NCBI RefSeq assembly: GCF_030433645.1
Contig: NZ_JAROCG010000001.1
Span: 3,056,449 to 3,120,448 of the forward strand
From: Arthrobacter burdickii
GTDB lineage: Bacteria; Actinomycetota; Actinomycetes; Actinomycetales; Micrococcaceae
Length of the DNA: 64,000 bases
Direction of reading: 5' to 3'
Shown here: positions 25,631 through 33,576 of the stretch, in pieces
Position numbering within the stretch: the first letter of the stretch is position 1
Layout of the letters: every line of letters starts with the position of its first letter
Notes under the pieces: generated by a model
What the model saw: only the letters and a program-made list of their open reading frames with translations
What the model was told of the DNA's origin: nothing
Database searches by the model: none
Program-made: the position numbers and the translations under genes

Positions 25631-28600
25631 TCAGGCGGGGGTGATGACGAGGAGGAGGTCTCCGCCCTGGGCGGGTTGGACGCCGGTGAAGGTGGTGCGG
25701 GTGATGGTGCCGGTGATGGGGGTGGTGATGTTGGCTTCCATCTTCATGGCCTCGATGGTCGCGACGGTGTCTCCGGCGGTGACGGCGGTTCCTTCGGTGA
25801 GGCTGATGGTGACGGATCCGGCGAAGGGTGCGGGGATGTGGCCGGGGGTGGCGGGGTCGGCTTTCTCGGCGGTCTTCACGGCGCTGGTGATGCTGCGGTC
25901 GCGGACGGTGACGGGTCGCATCTGTCCGTTGAGGGTGCACATGACGGTCCGCATGCCCTTCTCGTCGGGCTCGGACACGGCTTCGAGGGTCGCGATGAGC
26001 CGGACGCCCCGGTCGAGTTCGATGACGTGCTCCGTGCCGGACTGGAGGCCGTAGAGGTAGTCCGCGGTGCCCAGCACGGACACGTCCCCGTACGTGTCGC
26101 GGGTCGCGGTGAACTCCCGGGCGGGCCCGGCGAACAGCAGGGTGTTCAGGGCGTTTCGGCGCTCCGCGGGCGTGCCGGCGAGTTTCTTCTCGTCCTCGGC
26201 AGTGATCTCCGCGTCGCGGGGTTTGAGTTCCCGGCCCTTCAGCGCTTTGCTGCGGAACGGTTCCGGCCACCCGCCGGGCGGGTTGCCGAGGTCCCCGTTG
26301 AGGAACCCGATGACCGAGTCCGGGATGTCGTAGGCCTGCGGGTTCTCCTGGAACTCGGCCGGGTCGGCGTTGGAGCCGACCAGGGCCAGGGCGAGGTCGC
26401 CCACGACCTTGGAGGACGGGGTGACCTTCACCAGCCGGCCCAGGATCCTGTCCGCGGCCGTGTACATGTCCTCGATGGCCTCGAAGCGCTCCCCGAGCCC
26501 GAGGGCGATGGCCTGCTGCTTCAGGTTCGAGAGCTGGCCTCCGGGGATCTCGTGCCGGTAGACCCTGCCCGTGGGGCCGGGCAGCCCGGATTCGAACGGG
26601 GCATACATCCGCCGCACGGCCTCCCAGTAGGGTTCCAGTGCGCACACTGCTCCCAGGTCGAGCCCGGTGTCGCGGGGGGTGTGGGCCAGGGCCGCGACCA
26701 GGGCCGAGGCGGAGGGCTGGCTGGTGGTCCCGGCCAGGGGCGCGCTGGCGACATCGACGGCGTCCACCCCGGCGTCCACCGCGGCCAGCAGGGTGGCGAG
26801 CTGGCCACCGGCGGTGTCATGGGTGTGCAGGTGCACCGGCAGGTCGAAGCGTTCCCGCAGGGCGGTCACCAGCTGCGCGGCGGCGGCGGGGCGCAGCAGC
26901 CCGGCCATGTCCTTGATCGCCAGGATGTGCGCGCCGGCGTCCACGATTCGCTGCGCCAGCTCCAGGTAGTAGTCCAGTGTGTAGAGGGTTTCGGCGGGGT
27001 CGAGCATGTCCGCGGTGTAGCAGAGGGCCACTTCGGCGACCGCGGTTCCGGTCGCCCGCACCGCGCGGATCGCCGGTTCCATCTGCGACACGTCGTTCAG
27101 GGCATCGAAGATCCGGAAGATGTCAATCCCCGACGCTGCGGCCTCTGCCACGAAGGCGGTCGTGACGGCTTCAGGGTACGGGGTGTAGCCGACCGTGTTC
27201 CGGCCACGCAGCAGCATCTGCAGACAGATGTCCGGGATTTCCCGGCGCAAAGCGTCCAGGCGCTCCCACGGATCCTCACCCAGGAAGCGCAGGGCCACAT
27301 CGTAAGTCGCCCCACCCCAGGCCTCCACCGACAGCAGTCCCGGTGTCAGCGCCGACACGCTGGCCCCGGCCGCGGTCAGGTCCCGGGTCCGCACCCGGGT
27401 CGCCAGCAGCGACTGGTGGGCGTCCCGGAACGTCGTATCCGTCACCGCCACCGCGGTCTGCTCCCGCAACGCCTTCGCGAAACCCTCGGGCCCCAGTTCG
27501 AGCAGCCGCTGGCGGCTCCCCACCAGCGGCTTCTCACGCTGCTCATCGGTGTCGGCTTCAGGGAGGGCAGGCAGTTTTTCCCGGGGGTCCAGGTGGGCGG
27601 GGCGGGTCCCGTTGGGCTGGTTCACGGTCACGTCCGCGAGCCAGGTCAGCAGCTTCGTGCCCCGGTCCGCGGGGATGCGGGCGGTGAGCAGTTCGGGACG
27701 CTCGTCGATGAACGACGTCGCGACGTTCCCGGCGATGAAATCCGGGTCATCCAGCACCGCCTGCAGGAAGGAGATGTTCGTGGACACGCCACGGACCCGG
27801 AACTCCGCCAGGGCACGTCGGGCACGGGTCACGGCGGCCGGGTAGTCCCGGCCCCTGCAGGTGAGCTTGACGAGCATCGAATCGAAGTGCGGGCTGATCT
27901 CCGCCCCCGCATACACCGTCCCACCATCCAGGCGCACCCCGGCGCCGCCGGCCGAGCGGTACGCGGAAATCCGTCCCACGTCGGGGCGGAACCCGTTGGC
28001 TGGGTCCTCCGTCGTGATCCGCGACTGCAGGGCCGCACCCCGCAGCGTCACCGTGTCCTGGCTCAATCCCAGGTCCGCCAGGGACTCCCCGGCGGCGATC
28101 CGCAGCTGCGACTGGACCAGGTCCACGTCGGTGACTTCCTCCGTGACCGTGTGCTCGACCTGGATCCGCGGGTTCATCTCGATGAACACGTGCTGTCCGG
28201 CCCGTTCCCCGACCGTGTCGACCAGGAACTCCACCGTGCCCGCGTTCACATAGCCCAGGGCCGTGGCGAACTTCACCGCGTCCCGGTGCAACGCCTGCCG
28301 GATCCCCTCGTCCAGGTTCGGGGCCGGGGCGATCTCGATGACCTTCTGATGCCGGCGCTGCAACGAACAATCCCGCTCGAACAGGTGCATCACATTCCCG
28401 TGCGCGTCCGCGAGGATCTGCACCTCGATATGCCGCGGCCGCAGGACCGCCTGCTCCAGGAACATCGTCGGATCCCCGAACGCCGACTGCGCCTCCCGCA
28501 TCGCGGCCTCCAGAGCCTCCGGCAACGCCTCCCGGGTATCCACCCGGCGCATCCCCCGGCCCCCGCCCCCGGCCACGGCCTTGGCGAACACCGGGAACCC

Positions 28601-29053
28601 GATCTTCTCCGCCGCCGCGATCAGCTCGCCCACATCCGCACTGGGCCTGGACGAGGCGAGGACGGGGATGCCCGCCGCCCGGGCGGCGTCTAGCGCCTTG
28701 ACCTTGTTCCCCGCGAGTTCGAGCACATCAGCGGGAGGGCCCACGAACGTGATGCCCGCATCCGCCGCCGCGCGGGCCAGGCCCGGGTTCTCCGACAGGA
28801 ACCCGTACCCCGGGTAGATCGCATCGCAGCCGGCGTCCTTGGCGACCCGGATGATCTCGTCGATGTCCAGGTACGCCCGCACCGGGTGGCCCTCCACCCC
28901 GATCAGGTACGCCTCGTCGGCCTTCTGCCGGTGGATCGAATTCCGGTCCTCCTGCGGGAACACCGCAACCGTCTTCGCCCCCACCTCATATCCGGCGCGA
29001 AAAGCACGGATGGCGATCTCGCCACGATTAGCTACCAGAATCTTCGAGAACAT
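25631..29053 (-). CDS. pyc: Pyruvate carboxylase
   Basis: Biotin enzyme that carboxylates pyruvate to oxaloacetate, the main anaplerotic step. The single 1140-residue chain has all domains in order: biotin carboxylase (residues 1 to about 450, with ATP-grasp glycine loop GGGGRGM), carboxyltransferase of the HMGL-like fold (about 530-800, starting DTTFRDAHQSL), the tetramerisation segment, and the C-terminal biotinyl domain with EAMKMEAN. The first ATG (29053) has GGAG four bases upstream. Candidate minus-strand -10 and -35 are TAGGAT (29103-29098) and TGGACC (29125-29120). It supplies C4 acids alongside the nearby DctA and methylcitrate genes. Confidence 0.97.
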   Translation of the reverse strand: MFSKILVANRGEIAIRAFRAGYEVGAKTVAVFPQEDRNSIHRQKADEAYLIGVEGHPVRAYLDIDEIIRVAKDAGCDAIYPGYGFLSENPGLARAAADAGITFVGPPADVLELAGNKVKALDAARAAGIPVLASSRPSADVGELIAAAEKIGFPVFAKAVAGGGGRGMRRVDTREALPEALEAAMREAQSAFGDPTMFLEQAVLRPRHIEVQILADAHGNVMHLFERDCSLQRRHQKVIEIAPAPNLDEGIRQALHRDAVKFATALGYVNAGTVEFLVDTVGERAGQHVFIEMNPRIQVEHTVTEEVTDVDLVQSQLRIAAGESLADLGLSQDTVTLRGAALQSRITTEDPANGFRPDVGRISAYRSAGGAGVRLDGGTVYAGAEISPHFDSMLVKLTCRGRDYPAAVTRARRALAEFRVRGVSTNISFLQAVLDDPDFIAGNVATSFIDERPELLTARIPADRGTKLLTWLADVTVNQPNGTRPAHLDPREKLPALPEADTDEQREKPLVGSRQRLLELGPEGFAKALREQTAVAVTDTTFRDAHQSLLATRVRTRDLTAAGASVSALTPGLLSVEAWGGATYDVALRFLGEDPWERLDALRREIPDICLQMLLRGRNTVGYTPYPEAVTTAFVAEAAASGIDIFRIFDALNDVSQMEPAIRAVRATGTAVAEVALCYTADMLDPAETLYTLDYYLELAQRIVDAGAHILAIKDMAGLLRPAAAAQLVTALRERFDLPVHLHTHDTAGGQLATLLAAVDAGVDAVDVASAPLAGTTSQPSASALVAALAHTPRDTGLDLGAVCALEPYWEAVRRMYAPFESGLPGPTGRVYRHEIPGGQLSNLKQQAIALGLGERFEAIEDMYTAADRILGRLVKVTPSSKVVGDLALALVGSNADPAEFQENPQAYDIPDSVIGFLNGDLGNPPGGWPEPFRSKALKGRELKPRDAEITAEDEKKLAGTPAERRNALNTLLFAGPAREFTATRDTYGDVSVLGTADYLYGLQSGTEHVIELDRGVRLIATLEAVSEPDEKGMRTVMCTLNGQMRPVTVRDRSITSAVKTAEKADPATPGHIPAPFAGSVTISLTEGTAVTAGDTVATIEAMKMEANITTPITGTITRTTFTGVQPAQGGDLLLVITPA

Positions 29054-29175
29054 AACGCTCCTGCATCCTTGCGGGTCGGGTCCTGCACGCTGGATCGATC
29101 CTACCCGGCCCGCCCGGCGGGTCCACGGTGCATGTCATCCTGCTTCATGACCGCGCGGACGCCTCGAATCCGCGG

Positions 29176-29202
29176 GCTACGGGCGTCCCGGGGGCCCGTA
29201 GC
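29176..29202. repeat. 9-bp inverted repeat between pyc and the ParA-like gene
   Basis: GCTACGGGC (29176-29184) and GCCCGTAGC (29194-29202) with a 9-base spacer, in the 222-base divergent interval. TAGAAT (29211-29216) just downstream could be the -10 for the ParA-like gene. It could be an operator or an RNA hairpin; the sequence does not decide. Confidence 0.4.
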
Positions 29203-29275
29203 GATCACCCTAGAATGGGTCGGGGGCCGATCCGCGAGCCTCGGTGTCCGCCAGAGATAGGTAGAGGGTTATTCC

Positions 29276-30103
29276 GTGCAGGTAGTGAGCATCAGCAGCC
29301 TCAAAGGCGGCGTGGGAAAGACGTCGGTCACCCTGGGGCTGGCCTCGGCCGCACTGGCAGCAGGAGTCCCCACACTCGTGGTCGACCTCGATCCCCATGC
29401 GGATGCCACCACCGGACTGGCGGTCCGGCCCTCCGACCAGATCGACGTCGGACGTCTGCTGAAGGACGCGCGACGCGGGGACCTGAGGGCCAACACCGTC
29501 CCGAGCGGCTGGGTGACCACCGCTGCGAAACTCAGGGGATCGGGGCGGTCCACGCTCGACGTTGCCATGGGCTCCGCCTACTCCGGCATCTACGACCGGC
29601 CGGACCTCGGCCGGCGCGACCAGCGCAGGCTGGCGACGCTCCTGTCCCGCGTGACGGGCTACAGCCTCGTCCTGATCGACTGCCCGCCGTCGCTCAACGG
29701 CCTCACGCGCATCGGCTGGACCGCGAGCAACAAGGTCCTCCTCGTTGCCGAACCGGCCCTGTTCTCCGTGGCGGGCACCGAGCGGACGATGCGCGCCCTC
29801 GAGCTCTTCCGCCGGGAGTTCGCCCCCGACCTGCACGCGGCGGGCATCGTGGCGAACCGGGTGCGGCCGACGTCGAACGAGCATGCGTTCCGCCTCGGCG
29901 AGATGCGGCAGATGTTCGGCGACCTGCTGCTCAGCCCGACGATCCCGGAGCAGGCCAACTGGCAGCAGATCCAGGGCGCTGCCCACTCCGTGCACCACTG
30001 GCCCGGGGATTCCGCCCAGCAGTCGGCGGGCTACTTCGATGAGCTGCTGAGAAGTGTCCTGGATTCGGGCAGGATGCGGAGCCGTACCGCCAGGCGTGCC
30101 TGA
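29276..30103 (+). CDS. Orphan ParA/Soj-like ATPase
   Basis: A 275-residue P-loop ATPase of the ParA/MinD superfamily with a deviant Walker A motif SLKGGVGKTS (residues about 7-16) and a Walker A' region VVDLDPHADATTG where canonical ParA has DPQGNAT. Walker B is LVLIDCPPSL. Start GTG 29276 has AGAGGG upstream. There is no parB beside it, and a second ParA gene is at 40-41 kb in this window. It precedes a MerR gene on the opposite strand. It may position a protein cargo instead of DNA; this is speculation. Confidence 0.8.
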   Translation: MQVVSISSLKGGVGKTSVTLGLASAALAAGVPTLVVDLDPHADATTGLAVRPSDQIDVGRLLKDARRGDLRANTVPSGWVTTAAKLRGSGRSTLDVAMGSAYSGIYDRPDLGRRDQRRLATLLSRVTGYSLVLIDCPPSLNGLTRIGWTASNKVLLVAEPALFSVAGTERTMRALELFRREFAPDLHAAGIVANRVRPTSNEHAFRLGEMRQMFGDLLLSPTIPEQANWQQIQGAAHSVHHWPGDSAQQSAGYFDELLRSVLDSGRMRSRTARRA

Positions 30104-30152
30104 TCCCGCAAGCTAGGCGGACGGCCCGGAGGTAGCAGTGCGCCGGGAAATG

Positions 30153-30186
30153 CAACGGAGCGGGCCCCGAGGGGCCCGCTCCGTTG
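30153..30186. terminator. Bidirectional terminator between the ParA-like and merR genes
   Basis: Perfect 16-bp inverted repeat (30153-30168 and 30171-30186), two-base apex, between convergent stop codons at 30103 and 30191. Confidence 0.85.
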
Positions 30187-30190
30187 TCTG

Positions 30191-30778
30191 CTAGCTGATC
30201 TTGCGTGTCACGCGGCGCTTGCTGAGTTCGTCCCCGGGGAATTCCTGGTCGGGAGCGTGCTCGCTGGGAAGGGCCGCGAGGCTGCCCTCCACCTCGCGCC
30301 ACACACGGCCGACGGCGATACCGAAAACCCCCTGCCCGCCCTGCACGAGGTCGATGACCTCGTCCGCGGACGTGCATTCGTACACGCTGGCACCGTCACT
30401 CATGAGGGTGATCTGGGCGAGGTCCTCGACGCCGCGCTCCCGCAGGTGCTCGACCGCTGAACGGATCTGCTGGAGTGACACTCCAGTGTCGAGCAGCCGC
30501 TTGACCACCTTGAGGACGAGGATGTCGCGGAAGCCGTAGAGGCGCTGTGTGCCGGAGCCGGAGGCGCCGCGCACGGCGGGTTCGACGAGGCCCGTGCGGG
30601 CCCAGTAGTCGAGCTGGCGATAGGTGATGCCTGCAGCCTTGCAGGCGGTGGGGCCGCGGTATCCGGCGTCCTCGTCGAGGACGGGGAGGTCTTCCGTGAA
30701 CAGTAAGCCCTGGGCGCTGGGCGGGACACCCGTGCCTGCCGGGCTGGCTGCCTTGCCGGCGTCACCCTTCGGACTCAC
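30191..30778 (-). CDS. MerR-family regulator (Rv1830-like)
   Basis: A 195-residue DNA-binding protein with the MerR-type helix-turn-helix in its middle (GPTACKAAGITYRQLDYWAR, then RLYGFRDILVLKVVKRLLD) and a C-terminal effector or dimer region. There are no metal-binding cysteines. The frame is open to 30841, but GTG 30778 is chosen because GAGGAGG is six bases upstream. It has its own strong promoter and is not part of the adjacent operon. In M. tuberculosis the equivalent Rv1830 sits next to Rv1829 and Rv1828, as here. Targets are unknown. Confidence 0.88.
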   Translation of the reverse strand: MSPKGDAGKAASPAGTGVPPSAQGLLFTEDLPVLDEDAGYRGPTACKAAGITYRQLDYWARTGLVEPAVRGASGSGTQRLYGFRDILVLKVVKRLLDTGVSLQQIRSAVEHLRERGVEDLAQITLMSDGASVYECTSADEVIDLVQGGQGVFGIAVGRVWREVEGSLAALPSEHAPDQEFPGDELSKRRVTRKIS

Positions 30779-30891
30779 GTGTTGCCTCCTCGTCGGGTTC
30801 CCGGGGAAAATGCCGGCTGGGCGGGACCTCGGGATGTGCACTCAAGTGTGCCCCGAGTCCCCCACGCACGCAATGGGAACTGTATCCTTCG

Positions 30892-30920
30892 ACGTTAGAT
30901 CGCGGGAGGGGCAAGGTCAA
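30892..30920 (-). promoter_or_regulatory. Promoter of the Rv1830-like merR gene
   Basis: On the minus strand TTGACC (30920-30915) and TAACGT (30897-30892) are spaced by exactly 17 bases, the best housekeeping-type promoter seen in the window. The leader would be about 106 bases. Confidence 0.65.
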
Positions 30921-31012
30921 AGATGCTGGGCCGCAAGCATGGCCGTGTCGCCGGCAGCCGCCCCGGCGCGCGGGCATCGCCGGCCCGCGACCGCGCCGTA
31001 GAGGGGGCCGCG

Positions 31013-31516
31013 TCAGCGCTCGAAGTCCTCGGGTTCAACGTCGGCGAGGAACTCCCGGAACTGGAGGACCTCCTTCTCGGCCGTCTCCTCGGTGTCGCCG
31101 TCCTCCGTCTCCTCGGCGTCGGCATCCGCTATCTCGACGCCGGCCAGGGCCAGGACCTCGTCCGCGCAGTAGATGGGGCAGGGTACCCGCAGTGCTATCG
31201 CGAGGGCGTCGGAAGCCCGGGAGCTGACGGTCACCCCGTCGCTGAAGACGAGTTGCGCGTGATAGACCGTGTCCTCCACGGAGGTTATGCGCACCTCGGA
31301 GATCGTCTTGCCTGCCGCTGCGACGACGTCGACCAGGAGGTCGTGGGTCATGGGCCGCGGCGGCACGATGCCCTGCTGGACGAAGGCGATGGCACTGGCC
31401 TCCGGGGCTCCGATCCAGATCGGCAGGTGCCGCTCCCCCGCAGTCTCACGCAGAAGGACCAGGGGCTGGTTCGACGGCAGTTCGATCCGCACGCCCACCA
31501 CTTCTACTTCGATCAC
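31013..31516 (-). CDS. Bifunctional nuclease-domain protein (DUF151, Rv1829-like)
   Basis: A 167-residue protein of the bifunctional nuclease family: VIEVEVVGVRIELPS, RHLPIWIGAPEASAIAF and SRASDALAIALR are typical core segments (about residues 1-130). The last 35 residues are highly acidic (Asp/Glu-rich), a common feature of actinobacterial members. Biochemical role is uncertain: nuclease activity was reported for a plant homologue, and bacterial function is not settled. Start GTG 31516 has GGCGG six bases upstream; the longer frame to 31702 overlaps ftsR and has no family sequence. It lies ten bases after ftsR and is probably co-transcribed with it. Confidence 0.9.
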   Translation of the reverse strand: MIEVEVVGVRIELPSNQPLVLLRETAGERHLPIWIGAPEASAIAFVQQGIVPPRPMTHDLLVDVVAAAGKTISEVRITSVEDTVYHAQLVFSDGVTVSSRASDALAIALRVPCPIYCADEVLALAGVEIADADAEETEDGDTEETAEKEVLQFREFLADVEPEDFER

Positions 31517-31526
31517 GGGGAACCGC

Positions 31527-32276
31527 CTAACTGTCCATTCGGGCGATATGGCTGTGCACGAGGGCACTGTGCAGACCGAGGCAGAGTTCGCTGATCTCAC
31601 GCGCCGTCTCGGCTGCACGGGCCTTCGATGCGACGTCCTTGCGGGACGCGACAGGAGCGACGACGCGCTCGACGAGGCCCAGCTCCCGGTCCGCTGCGGC
31701 ACGGAAGGGCCTCAGGTGGCGGGGTTCGATCCCGTGGCTCTCGAGTTGCAGGCACGCTTTCGTGATCTTGAGGGCGTGCTCGTCGAAGCGGTTGTCCACG
31801 GCGGTGATCAGACCGAAGCTCACGAGGTCGTCGACGAGCCGGCGGGGTGCACCGGCCTCGGCGGCGAGCGTCTCCGCGGTGAGCCGACGGCCGTGCGCAC
31901 TGAGTTCGCGGGACAACTGGTCCGACACGACGCGCGGGGAAAGCGTCATGCCTCCGGGCAGCGACTCGGGCCGCTCTCCGCGATCGATCGCGTCGACGTA
32001 GTCCTTGATGACCTTCAGGGGAAGGTACTGGTCGCGCTGCAGGGCCAGGACGAAACGCAGCCGTTCGACGTCGTGGCCTGCATACTTCCGGTACCCGGCG
32101 CGTGTCCGCTGCGGGGAGATCAGGCCCTTCTCCTCGAGGAAGCGGATCTTGGAGGCCGTGACCCGGGGAAAGTCCTCGGCCAGCTCGCGCAGGACCTCAC
32201 CGATGTTGAGGACACCGGTGCCGGAGGAGCCGGAGGCGATGCCGGCCGGGTGGCGGGCGGGTCGGGAAACAGGCAT
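31527..32276 (-). CDS. ftsR: MerR-family cell-division regulator FtsR (Rv1828-like)
   Basis: A 249-residue regulator with an N-terminal MerR helix-turn-helix (VLNIGEVLRELAEDFP, SKIRFLEEKGLI, RKYAGHDVERL) and a larger C-terminal domain. The family member in Corynebacterium glutamicum, FtsR, activates ftsZ; M. tuberculosis Rv1828 is its homologue. It starts at ATG 32276, eight bases after the garA stop. Gene order gcvH-garA-ftsR-nuclease is conserved across actinobacteria. A direct role here is inferred from the family. Confidence 0.9.
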   Translation of the reverse strand: MPVSRPARHPAGIASGSSGTGVLNIGEVLRELAEDFPRVTASKIRFLEEKGLISPQRTRAGYRKYAGHDVERLRFVLALQRDQYLPLKVIKDYVDAIDRGERPESLPGGMTLSPRVVSDQLSRELSAHGRRLTAETLAAEAGAPRRLVDDLVSFGLITAVDNRFDEHALKITKACLQLESHGIEPRHLRPFRAAADRELGLVERVVAPVASRKDVASKARAAETAREISELCLGLHSALVHSHIARMDS

Positions 32277-32284
32277 GAACCGGA

Positions 32285-32731
32285 CTAGGCCTGCGCTGCC
32301 GTATGCCGCGGAGCCCGGCCGGACGCCCTGCGCGCTGCGTAGAAGGTCAGGCGGAACTTGCCGATCCGCACCTCGTTGCCGTCGCGCAGCGCGACGCTGT
32401 CCACGCGGTCGTTGTTCACGTACGTGCCATTGAGGCTTCGGGTGTCCACGACGACGAAGCCGCTGTCGGTCCTCCGGAACTCGGCGTGCTGGCGGGACAC
32501 CGTGACGTCGTCGAGGAAGATGTCGGCATTGGGGTGGCGTCCGGCCTTGGTGATGTCCTCGTGGAGGAGGAACCGCGCGCCGGCGTTCGGCCCGGAGTGG
32601 GCTATCAGGAGGGCTGAACCCGCCGGAAGTGCGGCAACGGAGGCCTGCTCCTCCCGTGTCAGATGTCGCTCGATCTCTTCCGCGGTGGAGTACGGCGGCA
32701 GACTGATCGACGTTGTTTCAGGAGACGTCAT
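32285..32731 (-). CDS. garA: FHA-domain signalling protein GarA/OdhI
   Basis: A 148-residue phospho-switch that in relatives binds and inhibits 2-oxoglutarate dehydrogenase and glutamate-handling enzymes until phosphorylated by PknB/PknG-type kinases. The N-terminus keeps the phospho-acceptor motif ETTS (residues 5-8). The FHA domain (about 58-130) shows AGRHPNADIF, SRQHAEF and SLNGTYVN. Start ATG 32731 is chosen because the phospho-motif then lies near the N-terminus, with GGAG 11 bases upstream; a longer frame exists but lacks support. It is co-encoded with gcvH and ftsR. Confidence 0.92.
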   Translation of the reverse strand: MTSPETTSISLPPYSTAEEIERHLTREEQASVAALPAGSALLIAHSGPNAGARFLLHEDITKAGRHPNADIFLDDVTVSRQHAEFRRTDSGFVVVDTRSLNGTYVNNDRVDSVALRDGNEVRIGKFRLTFYAARRASGRAPRHTAAQA

Positions 32732-32853
32732 GTTCGGCTCTTCTCCTTTTCCGGATCGATTCACGTTGCGTACCATCGGTCTTCCTCCCCCTGCTGCGCG
32801 GTACGCCCGGTTGTCGCCAGCCGTACCGTCCCCGCTGACTTCGCCGGGTAGTT

Positions 32854-33240
32854 CTAGCCTACCTGCTGGGAGTAGTCGGCTGAACTCAGGAGATCCTGGA
32901 CCACGGAGGGGTCGGAGACCTTGATCTCCAGCAGCCAGCCCTCGCCGTACGGGTCGGAGTTGATCAGGGACGGATCGTCGTCGAGCGCTTCGTTGCGCGA
33001 GACGACCTGGCCGGTGACCGGTGCGTAGATGTCGCTGACGCTCTTGGTCGATTCGACCTCGCCGATCACATCGGCGCCTGCCACGCTGGTGCCCTCCTCG
33101 GGCATCTGCACGTAAACGACGTCGCCGAGCGCATCCTGGGCGAAATCGGTGATGCCGACGCGCACCGTGCCGTCGATGGCGGGCTCGCTGACCCACTCGT
33201 GCTCCGCGGTGTAGTAGAGGCCATCGGGAATGTTGCTCAT
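32854..33240 (-). CDS. gcvH: Glycine cleavage system H protein
   Basis: Lipoyl-carrier protein of glycine cleavage, 128 residues. The lipoylation site is Lys66 in GEVESTKSVSDIYAP. HEWVS near the N-terminus and GEGWLLEIK near the C-terminus are family segments. ATG 33240 has AAAGG five bases upstream. No gcvP or gcvT is nearby. This detached gcvH heads the garA-ftsR cluster as in M. tuberculosis (Rv1826-Rv1828), 122 bases before garA. Confidence 0.96.
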   Translation of the reverse strand: MSNIPDGLYYTAEHEWVSEPAIDGTVRVGITDFAQDALGDVVYVQMPEEGTSVAGADVIGEVESTKSVSDIYAPVTGQVVSRNEALDDDPSLINSDPYGEGWLLEIKVSDPSVVQDLLSSADYSQQVG

Positions 33241-33295
33241 GGTTGCCTTTCGGACGCGCGGTCTTCAGCGGCGGACGGCCGCCGGGTACTGGTCG

Positions 33296-33301
33296 AGTAT
33301 A
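33296..33301 (-). promoter_or_regulatory. Candidate -10 of the gcvH-garA-ftsR operon
   Basis: TATACT on the minus strand, 56 bases before the gcvH start, a near-consensus -10. The -35 region is poor (GTCACG at 17-base spacing). Confidence 0.45.
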
Positions 33302-33374
33302 GGCATATCCGGCGGGCACGTGACGCGCCTCTCACGCGGCCGGTCGCGGCGGGCTGCCCTCGCCCCGGACATGC

Positions 33375-33416
33375 AAAAAGCCCGTCTCCTCCGGCGGATC
33401 GCCGGTGGAAACGGGC
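33375..33416 (-). terminator. Terminator after tRNA-Pro
   Basis: Stem GCCCGT/ACGGGC (33380-33385, 33411-33416) enclosing an inner stem CCGGCG/CGCCGG (33391-33396, 33400-33405), with five A residues at 33375-33379 giving a U-run in the minus-strand transcript. It lies ten bases past the tRNA 3' end. Confidence 0.75.
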
Positions 33417-33425
33417 CCTGCAGTG

Positions 33426-33499
<74 letters not shown>

Positions 33500-33576
33500 A
33501 TCGGCCTGTCCAGCAGGCCAAACCACTCGGATAACAATACAGCATTCTCGGAGCGGATCAGCACACCGGGACAGGG

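Noticed and set aside
25562..28693. A 1043-residue plus-strand open frame opposite pyc
   Set aside because: It is Gly/Arg/Asp-rich shadow of the pyruvate carboxylase gene, with no start signal or motif.
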